The notes below the pieces were generated by a model. That model was given only the letters and a program-made list of their open reading frames with translations, ran no database searches and was not told the origin of the DNA. Made by a program: the position numbers and the translations under genes. Of a stretch of DNA of 64,000 bases, positions 22,559 to 30,742 are shown piece by piece. Origin of the DNA: Flavobacterium azooxidireducens (GTDB lineage Bacteria > Bacteroidota > Bacteroidia > Flavobacteriales > Flavobacteriaceae). The stretch's first letter is position 1. Each line of letters begins with the position of its first letter. Where the stretch lies: NCBI RefSeq assembly GCF_023195775.1, contig NZ_CP096205.1:2170001-2234000 (forward strand), read 5' to 3'.

Positions 22559-23932
22559 TTAAATTTTGTACATCGGAATGTTAATTTGAACGGTCGTTCC
22601 TTGGTTCTGAATCGATTTTACATCAATTTCACCACGGTGCATTCTGATGATATTTCGCGTTAGCGGCAAACCAATTCCGTAACCTTCGTAATTTTTTGTG
22701 TTGGATGCTCTAAAGAATGGATCATAAATAAATTTTAGCTCCGATTCGGGAATTCCGATACCAACATCTTTGATAACCACAAAAACACTGTTGTTTGATG
22801 CTCCAAGTGCAACATTAACGGTTTGATTGTCAGAATATTTACAGCCATTATTGATGATGTTGCTAAAAGCCAAATGTAATAATTGCTCGTTTCCGTTTAC
22901 TTTTATCATATCTGAATTTTCAGGAAGTAAACTCATATCAAGATGAATTTTGTTTTTTTGATTGATTCGTTCTAATGTTTCTTTAACGTCCATCAACAAC
23001 TGATCAATTCTTATTTTATCAAATTTTTGCGTTTTCCCGTTAAATCCAGTTTGAGCCAAAAACAGTAAAGCTCTAGTTTTGCCTTCTAGTTTTTCAGCCT
23101 CCACCAACATAATTTTGATGGCTTCTTGGTAATCTTCTTGCGTTCTTTCTTTCGATAAAATTACATCGGCTTCACCAATAATGGCAGTAAGCGGAGTTCT
23201 AAGTTCGTGCGAAGCATTGCTAATAAAGTTGTTTTGCGTTTCAAAAGAAGTTTCAATTCGATCAAGCATCGTGTTGAACGTTTTTGCTAACTCGTTCAAT
23301 TCATCATTTTTATTGGTTTCGTCTAAACGCAAATGCAAGTTTTCAGAACTAATCTGATTTACTTTTTCAGTAATTTTCCGTAAAGGTTTAAAAATATATT
23401 TTGAAAAATAAAGTGACGTAATTGCAGAAATTACAAAAGCAGCCAAAATAGATAAAAACAATGTTCTTTTTAAATAGGCTGAATGATGTAATTCGTAATA
23501 ATTTTCTGCCGAAGCAACAACAATATATCTACCTTTTTTACTATTATAAAGTATACCTTTATAAAAGGTGTTGTTTTTTTGATATTGTGATTTTCCGTTT
23601 TTAATGACATCATCAAAAAAAATCATGGGTAAATTCAACAATTCACTTTCGTCTTGATAAGTTTCTATTTTATCTAACGGAAAAAAATAATCTTTTTCTT
23701 GAGGTAATTTTTCAAAAAATTGATCACGCAGTTCTTTAATTTCTTTGATGTTTGCTGTTGGATTGTTGTCTAATTCAATTTTTCCGGCTGTAATCGCACG
23801 AATTTCAAGTAAGCGAAAGAAGTCGTTGTGCGAATAATTCAAAAACGAATAATACACAAATCCGCTAAAAAGTGATAATACGATTAGAAAAGGAATTAAG
23901 AAAAGTAACGTTATTTTGGTTTGCGTCTTCAT
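22559..23932 (-). CDS. Sensor histidine kinase (HAMP, HisKA, HATPase)
   Basis: The 457-residue inner-membrane kinase has helix 1 (~8-30), a periplasmic domain of ~125 residues, helix 2 (~158-178) and a HAMP linker. The HisKA domain carries the phosphorylated His in ISNASHELRTPLTAIIG. The ATPase domain has the N-box (FSNIINNGCKYS), G1 (DVGIGIPE), F-box (FDPFFRAS) and G2 (GYGIGLPLTRNI). It is cotranscribed with, and overlaps by one base, the response regulator at 23932-24630. The ligand of the periplasmic domain is unknown. No regulated target is obvious nearby. Confidence 0.94.
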   Translation of the reverse strand: MKTQTKITLLFLIPFLIVLSLFSGFVYYSFLNYSHNDFFRLLEIRAITAGKIELDNNPTANIKEIKELRDQFFEKLPQEKDYFFPLDKIETYQDESELLNLPMIFFDDVIKNGKSQYQKNNTFYKGILYNSKKGRYIVVASAENYYELHHSAYLKRTLFLSILAAFVISAITSLYFSKYIFKPLRKITEKVNQISSENLHLRLDETNKNDELNELAKTFNTMLDRIETSFETQNNFISNASHELRTPLTAIIGEADVILSKERTQEDYQEAIKIMLVEAEKLEGKTRALLFLAQTGFNGKTQKFDKIRIDQLLMDVKETLERINQKNKIHLDMSLLPENSDMIKVNGNEQLLHLAFSNIINNGCKYSDNQTVNVALGASNNSVFVVIKDVGIGIPESELKFIYDPFFRASNTKNYEGYGIGLPLTRNIIRMHRGEIDVKSIQNQGTTVQINIPMYKI

Positions 23933-24630
23933 TAATTTTCTTTCATTACATAACCCATTCCGATGACGGTATGAATCAGTTTGTTGGATGAATTAGAATC
24001 GATTTTTTTTCTGAGATAATTCACATAAACATCGACCACATTGGTTCCCATATCGAAATTGACACCCCAAACGGTATCTAAAATTTCTCCTCTTGAAAGG
24101 ACTTTGTTTATATTTTGCAAAAAGTTGAGCAATAGTTTAAATTCAGTTGTTGTGAGCGAAATCGTTTCACCATTTCTGGTAACGGTTTTGCTAAAATCAT
24201 TTAAAATTAAATCGTCAATTTTGTAAATGTAATCTTCTTGAATTTCAGGAATTGATGGACTAAAACTTTCGGTTCTACGAAGTAAGGTTTTAATTCTAGC
24301 TAAGAGTTCAATAAATTTAAAAGGTTTAACCAAATAATCATCGGCACCGGATTCTAAACCTAAAACAATATTTTCAGAAGTTCCCAATGCCGTTAAAAAC
24401 AAAATGAGAATTTGTGTATTGGTTTTTCTGATTTCCCGACAAACTTCCAATCCATTCATTTCAGGCAACATAATGTCTAAAATGATAAAATCAAATTGAT
24501 TGTTTTGTTGTAAAGAAAGTCCGGTTTTTCCGTCCAATGCCACAGAAACTTCATAACCTTCTTCGGTTAATCCTTTATTGATAAACGATACAACGTGAAC
24601 TTCGTCTTCTACTAATAAAATCTTCTTCAT
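23932..24630 (-). CDS. OmpR/PhoB-type response regulator
   Basis: A receiver domain (residues ~1-115) has the acidic pair EDE near residue 8, the phospho-acceptor Asp in FIILDIMLPEMNG (~D52), the switch Thr in LFLTALG and the Lys in LVKPFKF. A C-terminal winged-helix DNA-binding domain (~135-230) has the recognition region NVVDVYVNYLRKKID. It is first in the operon with the histidine kinase gene, whose start overlaps its stop. The relation to known CusR/ArlR-type systems cannot be set from sequence alone. Confidence 0.95.
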   Translation of the reverse strand: MKKILLVEDEVHVVSFINKGLTEEGYEVSVALDGKTGLSLQQNNQFDFIILDIMLPEMNGLEVCREIRKTNTQILILFLTALGTSENIVLGLESGADDYLVKPFKFIELLARIKTLLRRTESFSPSIPEIQEDYIYKIDDLILNDFSKTVTRNGETISLTTTEFKLLLNFLQNINKVLSRGEILDTVWGVNFDMGTNVVDVYVNYLRKKIDSNSSNKLIHTVIGMGYVMKEN

Positions 24631-24703
24631 TGCTATTTTTTTGAACGGAAAAATTCAAGGGTTCAATTTACAAAAAATAAATTGGAGAAAAAATAAGGAT
24701 TTT

Positions 24704-25768
24704 TTAATTGAAAATTTTCCCCGACGAATGATCATTTTTCGCTCCGGTTACACTGCAAAGCACATTGATTTCATTACGTAATTTCAACACGCCAAGTAAG
24801 CCAAAAATTAAGGCTTCTTTGAATTCTAATGTTTTGGTATTCGGAACAATAAGATTCATTTTTGATAAATAATTTTGCATTCTTTCTAACAAAAAAAGAT
24901 GATAAGCACCACCGCCAGTAATCAATATTTTGCCTTCTTTTTTAGGTAAGGCCAAAGCAATTTGCATAGCAATATGTTCCACAAAAGTATGCAATTTATC
25001 TTCAATTGAAATGGAATAATTTTCAATTAACGGCAGAATTGTAGCATTCACAAACTCCATTCCGAGTGATTTTGGGTATTTTTTTTGATAAAAATCAAGG
25101 TTGTTTAATTCAGTTAATAAATCAGGATTTACTTTTCCTGAACGAGCAATTTCGCCTTTATCATCATAATCAAAACCTAATTGATTGGCATAAAAATTCA
25201 AAACGGTGTTTACGGGAGATATGTCAAACGCAATTCGCTCTTCATTTTCTTCAAATGAAATATTCGAAAATCCGCCTAAATTCAGACAAAAATCATATTC
25301 AGAAAATAATAATCGATCGCCAATCGGAACTAGCGGAGCACCTTGTCCGCCCAATTCAACATCTTGAACGCGAAAATCACAAACCACTTTTTTACCAATA
25401 ATTTTGGCAAGTTGAGGTAAGTTTCCAATTTGTAAAGTAAACCCGTTTTGTGGTTGATGCAAAATCGTATGACCGTGACTACAAACCGCATCGATGGATT
25501 CAATTTTATAATCGTTTAGAAAATTTTTAATAGAATTTCCCAAAAAATCAGTGTATTCTTCATTTAATTGAATCAATTCATTTTCAGAAAAATGTACGGC
25601 AACTTTCAATTTGTTTAGCCAATGATTTGGATATGAAATGGTTACAGATTCTAGAATTTCATACGACCATTTTCCGTCTTTTTCAGAAAAATGAAGATTA
25701 GCCAAATCGATTCCGTCGAGCGAAGTTCCGCTCATCACACCAACAACTTGATAGGATTCTTTAAACAT
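24704..25768 (-). CDS. anmK: Anhydro-N-acetylmuramic acid kinase
   Basis: AnmK opens and phosphorylates 1,6-anhydro-MurNAc to MurNAc-6-phosphate in peptidoglycan recycling. The 354-residue protein has the ASKHA-type phosphate-binding start VGVMSGTSLDGIDLA (residues ~8-22), the CSHGHTILHQP segment, LNLGGFSNIS, FDISPVNTVLNF with the catalytic region, and ILITGGGAYH near the C-terminus. It is diverged from the acyl-CoA dehydrogenase gene at 25862, with a promoter for the latter in the gap. The family match is clear. Confidence 0.95.
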   Translation of the reverse strand: MFKESYQVVGVMSGTSLDGIDLANLHFSEKDGKWSYEILESVTISYPNHWLNKLKVAVHFSENELIQLNEEYTDFLGNSIKNFLNDYKIESIDAVCSHGHTILHQPQNGFTLQIGNLPQLAKIIGKKVVCDFRVQDVELGGQGAPLVPIGDRLLFSEYDFCLNLGGFSNISFEENEERIAFDISPVNTVLNFYANQLGFDYDDKGEIARSGKVNPDLLTELNNLDFYQKKYPKSLGMEFVNATILPLIENYSISIEDKLHTFVEHIAMQIALALPKKEGKILITGGGAYHLFLLERMQNYLSKMNLIVPNTKTLEFKEALIFGLLGVLKLRNEINVLCSVTGAKNDHSSGKIFN

Positions 25769-25789
25769 AGGCTAAAATTACGAAATCGT

Positions 25790-25820
25790 TTGAGATTTTG
25801 ACTTTATTGTTCTATTTTTG
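25790..25820 (+). promoter_or_regulatory. Promoter of the acyl-CoA dehydrogenase gene
   Basis: TTG at 25790-25792 and TATTTTTG at 25813-25820 are 20 nt apart. The leader to the ATG at 25862 is about 35 nt. Confidence 0.7.
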
Positions 25821-25861
25821 CGTTCAAATTTAAGAAACAATCAATCAATTTTTTTATAGTT

Positions 25862-26998
25862 ATGGATTTTAATCTAACCGAAGAGCATTTAATGATTCAG
25901 CAAGCGGCTCGTGATTTTGCTCAACAAGAATTATTACCGGGAGTTATTGAAAGAGATGAACATTCAAGATTTCCGACCGAGCAAGTGAAAATGATGGCTG
26001 AATTAGGCTTTATGGGAATGATGGTTGATCCAAAATACGGCGGTGCCGGTTTAGACAGCGTTTCCTACGTGTTGGCAATGACAGAAATTGCAAAAGTTGA
26101 TGCTTCGGCAGCGGTTATTATGTCGGTAAACAACTCATTAGTTTGTGCCGGAATGGAAAAATATTGTAGTGAAGAACAAAAAATGAAATACTTGGTTCCG
26201 TTAGCTCAAGGCGAAGTGATTGGAGCCTTTTGTTTATCAGAACCGGAAGCAGGAAGTGATGCCACTTCTCAAAAAACAACGGCTATTGACAAAGGTGATT
26301 ATTATTTGTTAAACGGAACAAAAAACTGGATAACCAATGGAGCAACAGCTTCAACTTATTTAGTAATTGCTCAAACCGATGTTGAAAAAGGTCACAAAGG
26401 AATCAATGCTTTTATAGTTGAAAAAGGTTGGGCCGGATTTGAAATTGGTCCAAAAGAAAAGAAAATGGGCATCCGCGGAAGCGATACACATTCGTTAATG
26501 TTTAATGATGTGAAAGTGCCAAAAGAAAATAGAATTGGTGCCGATGGTTTCGGATTTAGTTTTGCAATGAACGTGTTAAACGGAGGAAGAATCGGAATTG
26601 CATCGCAAGCATTAGGAATTGCAACCGGAGCTTATGAATTGGCTTTGAAATATTCGCACGAACGAAAAGCATTCGGAAAAGAAATCTTTAAACACCAAGC
26701 CATCGCTTTTAAATTAGCTGATATGTATGTGAAAGTGACAGCAGCAAAATTATTAGTAATGAAAGCAGCTTGCGAAAAAGACGAAGGAAAAGACATTGCT
26801 CATTCGGGTGCAATGGCAAAATTATACGCTTCCGAAATTGCGTTGGAAGTAGCCAATGAAGCGGTTCAAATTCACGGAGGAAACGGCTATGTAGCCGAAT
26901 ATCACGTAGAAAGAATGATGCGTGATTCTAAAATTACACAAATTTACGAGGGAACTTCAGAGATTCAACGTATTGTGATTTCGAGAGGATTGGTTTAA
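25862..26998 (+). CDS. Acyl-CoA dehydrogenase (short-chain type)
   Basis: The 378-residue FAD enzyme introduces the alpha-beta double bond in fatty acid or branched amino acid breakdown. It has both family signatures: GAFCLSEPEAGSDA (residues ~124-137) and QIHGGNGYVAEYHVERMMRD (~339 on). The catalytic Glu is expected in IYEGTSEIQR, as in short-chain and butyryl-CoA dehydrogenases. It stands alone between its own promoter at 25790 and a hairpin terminator at 27024. The exact chain-length preference is not resolved. Confidence 0.95.
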   Translation: MDFNLTEEHLMIQQAARDFAQQELLPGVIERDEHSRFPTEQVKMMAELGFMGMMVDPKYGGAGLDSVSYVLAMTEIAKVDASAAVIMSVNNSLVCAGMEKYCSEEQKMKYLVPLAQGEVIGAFCLSEPEAGSDATSQKTTAIDKGDYYLLNGTKNWITNGATASTYLVIAQTDVEKGHKGINAFIVEKGWAGFEIGPKEKKMGIRGSDTHSLMFNDVKVPKENRIGADGFGFSFAMNVLNGGRIGIASQALGIATGAYELALKYSHERKAFGKEIFKHQAIAFKLADMYVKVTAAKLLVMKAACEKDEGKDIAHSGAMAKLYASEIALEVANEAVQIHGGNGYVAEYHVERMMRDSKITQIYEGTSEIQRIVISRGLV

Positions 26999-27023
26999 AA
27001 ATAAATCACAAATCAATATATTT

Positions 27024-27057
27024 AAAACCCTTTAAGTGCTTTCTTAAAGGGTTTTTT
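27024..27057 (+). terminator. Terminator of the acyl-CoA dehydrogenase gene
   Basis: AAACCCTTTAAG pairs with CTTAAAGGGTTT around a short loop, followed by a T run. Confidence 0.85.
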
Positions 27058-27082
27058 GTATTTTTATCGCAAAACCAATTCT

Positions 27083-28057
27083 ATGAATTATATTAAATAC
27101 ATTTCAATTTCGGGATTATTTTCAATGCTTTTTGTTTTTCCCATTTTTTCGCAATCTGCTTCTGTGGCGGTTTCAGAAAAAATGGTTTATAGTGTGAGTA
27201 AAGATTCTGTTTCAACACGATTAGAATACCTTACCTCCGATTTGTTGGAAGGAAGAGATACCGGAACCAAAGGAGGAGAATTAGCGGCTGTTCATTTAGA
27301 AAATTATTTTAAGAGTTTGTCGATTTCACCCTATTTTGAATCGTATCGTGACAAACTTTCTAATTTTGAAAAATCAGCTTACAACATTGTTGGGTTTTTG
27401 GAAGGAACAGATCCAAAATTAAAAGACGAATTCATCATTTTTAGTGCTCATTATGATCATATCGGTATAATTGATAAAAAAGTTGAAAAGGATTCCATTG
27501 CAAACGGAGCTAATGATAATGCTACAGGATGTTTGGCAGTGGCAGAAATTGCTCGCTATTTTTCATCCCAAAAAAACAATAAACGAAGTATTCTATTTGT
27601 CTTTTTTTCGGGTGAAGAAAAAGGATTGTTAGGTTCAAGACATTTGGCAGCAAAGTTAAAAAGTGAAAATTTTAATTTGTATAGTATGCTGAATTTTGAA
27701 ATGATTGGAGTGCCAATGAAACGTGATTTTTTAACCTACATCACTGGTTATAATAAATCAAATATGGTAGAAAAATTGAATGAATATGCCGGAAAAAAGA
27801 CAGTTGGATTTTTACAAGCGGAATTACATTACAGATTATTTATGGCTTCCGATAATTTTCCGTTTTTCTTAGAGTTTAATGTTCCGGCTCAAACGGTTAG
27901 TACTTTTGACTTTGAAAATTATGAATATTATCATCATGTTTCAGATGATTTTAGCCAAATGAATACTGAATTTATGACCGATTATATTCAGGAAATGTTG
28001 CCGATTGTGACTAAAATGGTCAATGCTTCAGAAAAAGAAATTGTTTTAAAAAAATAA
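27083..28057 (+). CDS. M28-family zinc peptidase (exported)
   Basis: The 324-residue protein has a signal peptide (MNYIKYISISGLFSMLFVFP and on to FSQ) and an M28 aminopeptidase-type domain. Zinc ligands are visible: H in FSAHYDHIG, bridging D in GANDNATGC, the catalytic Glu pair in FSGEEKGLLGS, and a late His in YEYYHHVSDDF. It releases N-terminal residues from peptides in the periplasm or outside. The frame also opens at a TTG at 27056, but the ATG at 27083 starts a normal signal peptide and avoids the upstream terminator's T run. A gene for an SDR enzyme follows after 5 nt. Confidence 0.9.
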   Translation: MNYIKYISISGLFSMLFVFPIFSQSASVAVSEKMVYSVSKDSVSTRLEYLTSDLLEGRDTGTKGGELAAVHLENYFKSLSISPYFESYRDKLSNFEKSAYNIVGFLEGTDPKLKDEFIIFSAHYDHIGIIDKKVEKDSIANGANDNATGCLAVAEIARYFSSQKNNKRSILFVFFSGEEKGLLGSRHLAAKLKSENFNLYSMLNFEMIGVPMKRDFLTYITGYNKSNMVEKLNEYAGKKTVGFLQAELHYRLFMASDNFPFFLEFNVPAQTVSTFDFENYEYYHHVSDDFSQMNTEFMTDYIQEMLPIVTKMVNASEKEIVLKK

Positions 28058-28062
28058 AGAAA

Positions 28063-28740
28063 TTGAAAAATATCATCATCACCGGAACATCTCGCGGAAT
28101 TGGTTATGAACTTGCTTTGCAATTTGCCAATGAAGGTCACCAAGTTTTGGCTATTTCCCGAAAAACAGTAAAAGAATTAATCGAACATCGTAACATAACT
28201 TGTCTGGTAGTTGATTTATCGGAAGAAAGCGGATTGAATTTAGTAACTGAATTCATCGCTCAAACGTGGAAAAATGTTGATGTTTTAATTCATAATGCTG
28301 GTTGTTTGGTGCTAAAACCATTTTTACAATTAACACAAGCCGATTTTGAAATGGTTTACAAAGTAAATGTTTTTGGCGTTGCCAATTTAACTCGCATTTG
28401 TTTACCGTTTTTGAAAAGAGGAAGTCACGTCGTGTCGATTAGTTCGATGGGTGGCATACAAGGAAGTTCAAAATTTGCCGGTTTAGCCGCTTATTCTTCC
28501 AGCAAAGGAGCAGTCATTACTTTGTCGGAATTGTTGGCAGAAGAATATAAAGAAGAAGGAATTTCGTTTAATGTTTTGGCTTTAGGAGCAGTTCAAACCG
28601 AAATGTTGCACGAAGCTTTTCCGGGATATATAGCACCACTTTCTGCCAAAGAAATGGCCGATTATATTTATGATTTTTCGTTAAACGGAAATAAGTATTA
28701 TAATGGGAAAGTTCTGCAAGTAAGTTCATCAACACCGTAA
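28063..28740 (+). CDS. Short-chain dehydrogenase/reductase (TTG start)
   Basis: The 225-residue Rossmann protein has the cofactor loop GTSRGIGYE (residues ~8-16), NAG (~87-89), the catalytic Ser in VVSISSMGG and YSSSKGAV (Y-x-x-x-K). The substrate is unknown. The only start that keeps the first strand (KNIIITGTSRG) is a TTG at 28063, 5 nt after the peptidase stop; no ATG precedes the cofactor motif. The two genes are probably one transcript. The 225-residue length is at the short end for classical SDRs. Confidence 0.88.
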   Translation: MKNIIITGTSRGIGYELALQFANEGHQVLAISRKTVKELIEHRNITCLVVDLSEESGLNLVTEFIAQTWKNVDVLIHNAGCLVLKPFLQLTQADFEMVYKVNVFGVANLTRICLPFLKRGSHVVSISSMGGIQGSSKFAGLAAYSSSKGAVITLSELLAEEYKEEGISFNVLALGAVQTEMLHEAFPGYIAPLSAKEMADYIYDFSLNGNKYYNGKVLQVSSSTP

Positions 28741-28766
28741 TTCAAATTTTTTAAAATTATATAGAT

Positions 28767-29606
28767 ATGAAACAAGAAAACGCCATCCAGCTATTTGAAA
28801 ACAAAAAAGTAAGAACACTTTGGGATGCACAAAAGGAGAAGTGGTTCTTTTCTATTATTGATGTTATAGGAATTTTAACAGAAAGTCCAAACGCTCGAAA
28901 GTATTGGAGTGTTTTAAAAGTTAGGCTCAAAAAAGAAGGAAGTGAGTTGGCTACAAATTGTAGTCAACTGAAAATGCAATCTTCAGATGGTAAATTTTAT
29001 AAAACTGATGTTGCTGATACTGAACAAATTTTTCGTTTAATTCAATCCATTCCATCTCCAAAAGCAGAGCCGTTTAAGTTGTGGTTAGCCCAAATTGCAT
29101 CGGAACGATTGGATGAAATGCAAGATCCGGAAATAACAATTGACAGAGCATTAGAGCAATATTTACAATTGGGATATTCTGAAAACTGGATTAATCAACG
29201 CTTAAAAAGCATTGAAATCAGAAAAGAATTAACAGATGAATGGAAAAGCAGAGGAATTAAAGAAGGTCAGCAATTTGCCACATTAACCGATATAATTTCA
29301 AAATCTTGGTCGGGTAAAACAACCAAAGAATATAAATTATTGAAAGGATTAAAAAAGGAGAATCTTCGTGACAATATGACCAATACAGAATTGATTTTGA
29401 ATATGTTGGCAGAAGCTTCTACAAAAGATATTTCCAAAGCAGTAAATCCTGAAACGTTTGAAGACAGTAAAGAAGTTGCCAAACAAGGCGGAAATGTTGC
29501 CAATGTTGCCAGAAAAGAACTAGAAGCCAAAACGGGTAAAAAAGTAGTAACCGAATTAAATGCAAAAACGTTACTCAATCAAAAAAAAGAAATTGACAAC
29601 AACTAA
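28767..29606 (+). CDS. BRO-N / DinD-like phage antirepressor-type protein
   Basis: The first ~110 residues resemble the BRO-N domain: FENKKVRTLWDAQKEKWFFSIIDVIGILTES, cited in part (KVRTLWDAQKEKWFF), then ARKYWSVLKVRLKKEG and a KTDVADTEQIFRLIQSI segment. This fold occurs in phage antirepressors and in the DinD family. The C-terminal half, with SERLDEMQDPEIT and later ARKELEAKTGKKV, matches DinD-like proteins. In phages such proteins relieve repression; in cellular copies the role is unclear. Its TAA is directly followed by the ATG of the SprT-like gene. No other phage genes are nearby, so it is a domesticated or orphan copy. Confidence 0.75.
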   Translation: MKQENAIQLFENKKVRTLWDAQKEKWFFSIIDVIGILTESPNARKYWSVLKVRLKKEGSELATNCSQLKMQSSDGKFYKTDVADTEQIFRLIQSIPSPKAEPFKLWLAQIASERLDEMQDPEITIDRALEQYLQLGYSENWINQRLKSIEIRKELTDEWKSRGIKEGQQFATLTDIISKSWSGKTTKEYKLLKGLKKENLRDNMTNTELILNMLAEASTKDISKAVNPETFEDSKEVAKQGGNVANVARKELEAKTGKKVVTELNAKTLLNQKKEIDNN

Positions 29607-30209
29607 ATGAGCGAAGTCCTCTTAAAATATCTTCCCGAACACGCAGTTGAATCGGTTTTTGAGTTAATCAAAACCAATTCAGTTCATTTAAAAATTGTAA
29701 ACGAACGGGTAACTCGTCACGGCGATTATAGAAGACATCCTTCCGGGAAGCATCAAATCACAGTAAATGCCAATTTGAATAAATACCGTTTTTTGATTAC
29801 ATTGGTTCACGAAATTGCTCATTTAGCTGCTTTTGAAAAATATGGAAGAAACATCAAACCACACGGAAGTGAGTGGAAAATTACCTTTCAACGGTTGATG
29901 ATTCCGTTTATTCGACCGGAGATTTTTCCAAATTCGGTTTTGCCTTTGATTGCTAATCATTTTCGAAATCCAACCGCCAGCAGCGACACCGATGCACGAT
30001 TGGCTTTTGCTTTAAAGCAATTTGACGAACGAAAACCGGATATTCATTTTATCCACGAAGTGCCTTCCGGAAGTTTTTTCAGAATTAAAAACGGGAAAGT
30101 TTTCCAAAAAAAAGGACTTCGGGTCAAACGCTATGAATGTTTAGAAGTAAAAACCGGAAAGTTATATTTGTTTAATGCGAATGCTGAGGTGGAGATTATT
30201 CCGGGATAA
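29607..30209 (+). CDS. SprT-like zinc metalloprotease domain protein
   Basis: The 200-residue protein has an HExxH zinc motif in LVHEIAHLAAFEKYG (residues ~69-83), preceded by RRHPSGKHQITVNANLN. A third ligand is probably the histidine in IKPHGSEWK. SprT/Spartan-type proteases act on DNA-crosslinked proteins in eukaryotes; bacterial members are poorly defined. The start codon touches the stop of the DinD-like gene, which suggests a shared transcript and possibly a shared DNA-stress role (inference). No C-terminal zinc ribbon with paired cysteines is visible. Confidence 0.8.
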   Translation: MSEVLLKYLPEHAVESVFELIKTNSVHLKIVNERVTRHGDYRRHPSGKHQITVNANLNKYRFLITLVHEIAHLAAFEKYGRNIKPHGSEWKITFQRLMIPFIRPEIFPNSVLPLIANHFRNPTASSDTDARLAFALKQFDERKPDIHFIHEVPSGSFFRIKNGKVFQKKGLRVKRYECLEVKTGKLYLFNANAEVEIIPG

Positions 30210-30226
30210 TTAATTAATAACGATTT

Positions 30227-30682
30227 ATGATTTTAGAATTACTCAAAAACAAATCTTATTTCTTTTTGCTTTTAGCTTCAATCTTGTTTTTGGTATTGTC
30301 TTATATAGGTGATAAAAATGAAACGTTAGATATAAATGTTCATGATACTTATTATGTAATTACATTTCAACATGCTTATATTTTATTGTGTTTGATATTT
30401 TTTAGTACGAGATTGATTTATTTAATTTTTAGTTTTTTTAAAATTCAATTAATTTCAATTCTTTCGTTATGTCATATTTTTGGTTCGTTGATTTTCATAG
30501 GATTATTTTTTTACTATTTGCATTTGGTTAATTCGGTAGAAGATTTTCAGCTTTTTGATTCAATTGATTATAATTTTAGAATTATAGTTTCATTATTGTT
30601 TTTTGCTTTCTTTCAATTGATTTTTTTTCTAAATGTCTTTATTTCAATCCTAAAAAAACTCCTATACACAACAACTCAGTAA
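30227..30682 (+). CDS. Small four-helix membrane protein with a cytochrome-oxidase-I-like motif
   Basis: The 151-residue protein has about four membrane helices (~10-28, 48-70, 75-97, 120-143). Between helices 1 and 2 it reads DINVHDTYYVITFQHAYILL. This closely resembles D-x-x-x-HDTYFVVAHFHYVL before helix X of haem-copper oxidase subunit I, where the HFH histidines bind haem. Here only one histidine of that pair remains (FQH). It is far too short for an oxidase. I read it as a fragment-derived or independently kept membrane domain of unknown function. It lies 17 nt after the SprT-like gene. Confidence 0.6.
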   Translation: MILELLKNKSYFFLLLASILFLVLSYIGDKNETLDINVHDTYYVITFQHAYILLCLIFFSTRLIYLIFSFFKIQLISILSLCHIFGSLIFIGLFFYYLHLVNSVEDFQLFDSIDYNFRIIVSLLFFAFFQLIFFLNVFISILKKLLYTTTQ

Positions 30683-30696
30683 CGCTTCAACTTTAC

Positions 30697-30704
30697 TATA
30701 TTTG
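30697..30704 (+). promoter_or_regulatory. -7 element upstream of manC
   Basis: TATATTTG is an exact TAnnTTTG match 35 nt before the ATG at 30739. No TTG is found at the usual distance, so the promoter is incomplete by consensus. Confidence 0.45.
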
Positions 30705-30715
30705 TAATTATAAAA

Positions 30716-30742
30716 ATGAGATTGCTTCGTGCCTCGCAATGA
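30716..30742. repeat. GAGATTGCTTCGTGCCTCGCAATGAC dispersed repeat spanning the manC start
   Basis: This unit resembles a short repeat I know from many bacterial genomes, the GAGATTGCTTCG...CGCAATGAC type. Its terminal ATG (30739-30741) is the first possible start of manC; the alternative ATG at 30745 lies just outside. Confidence 0.6.
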
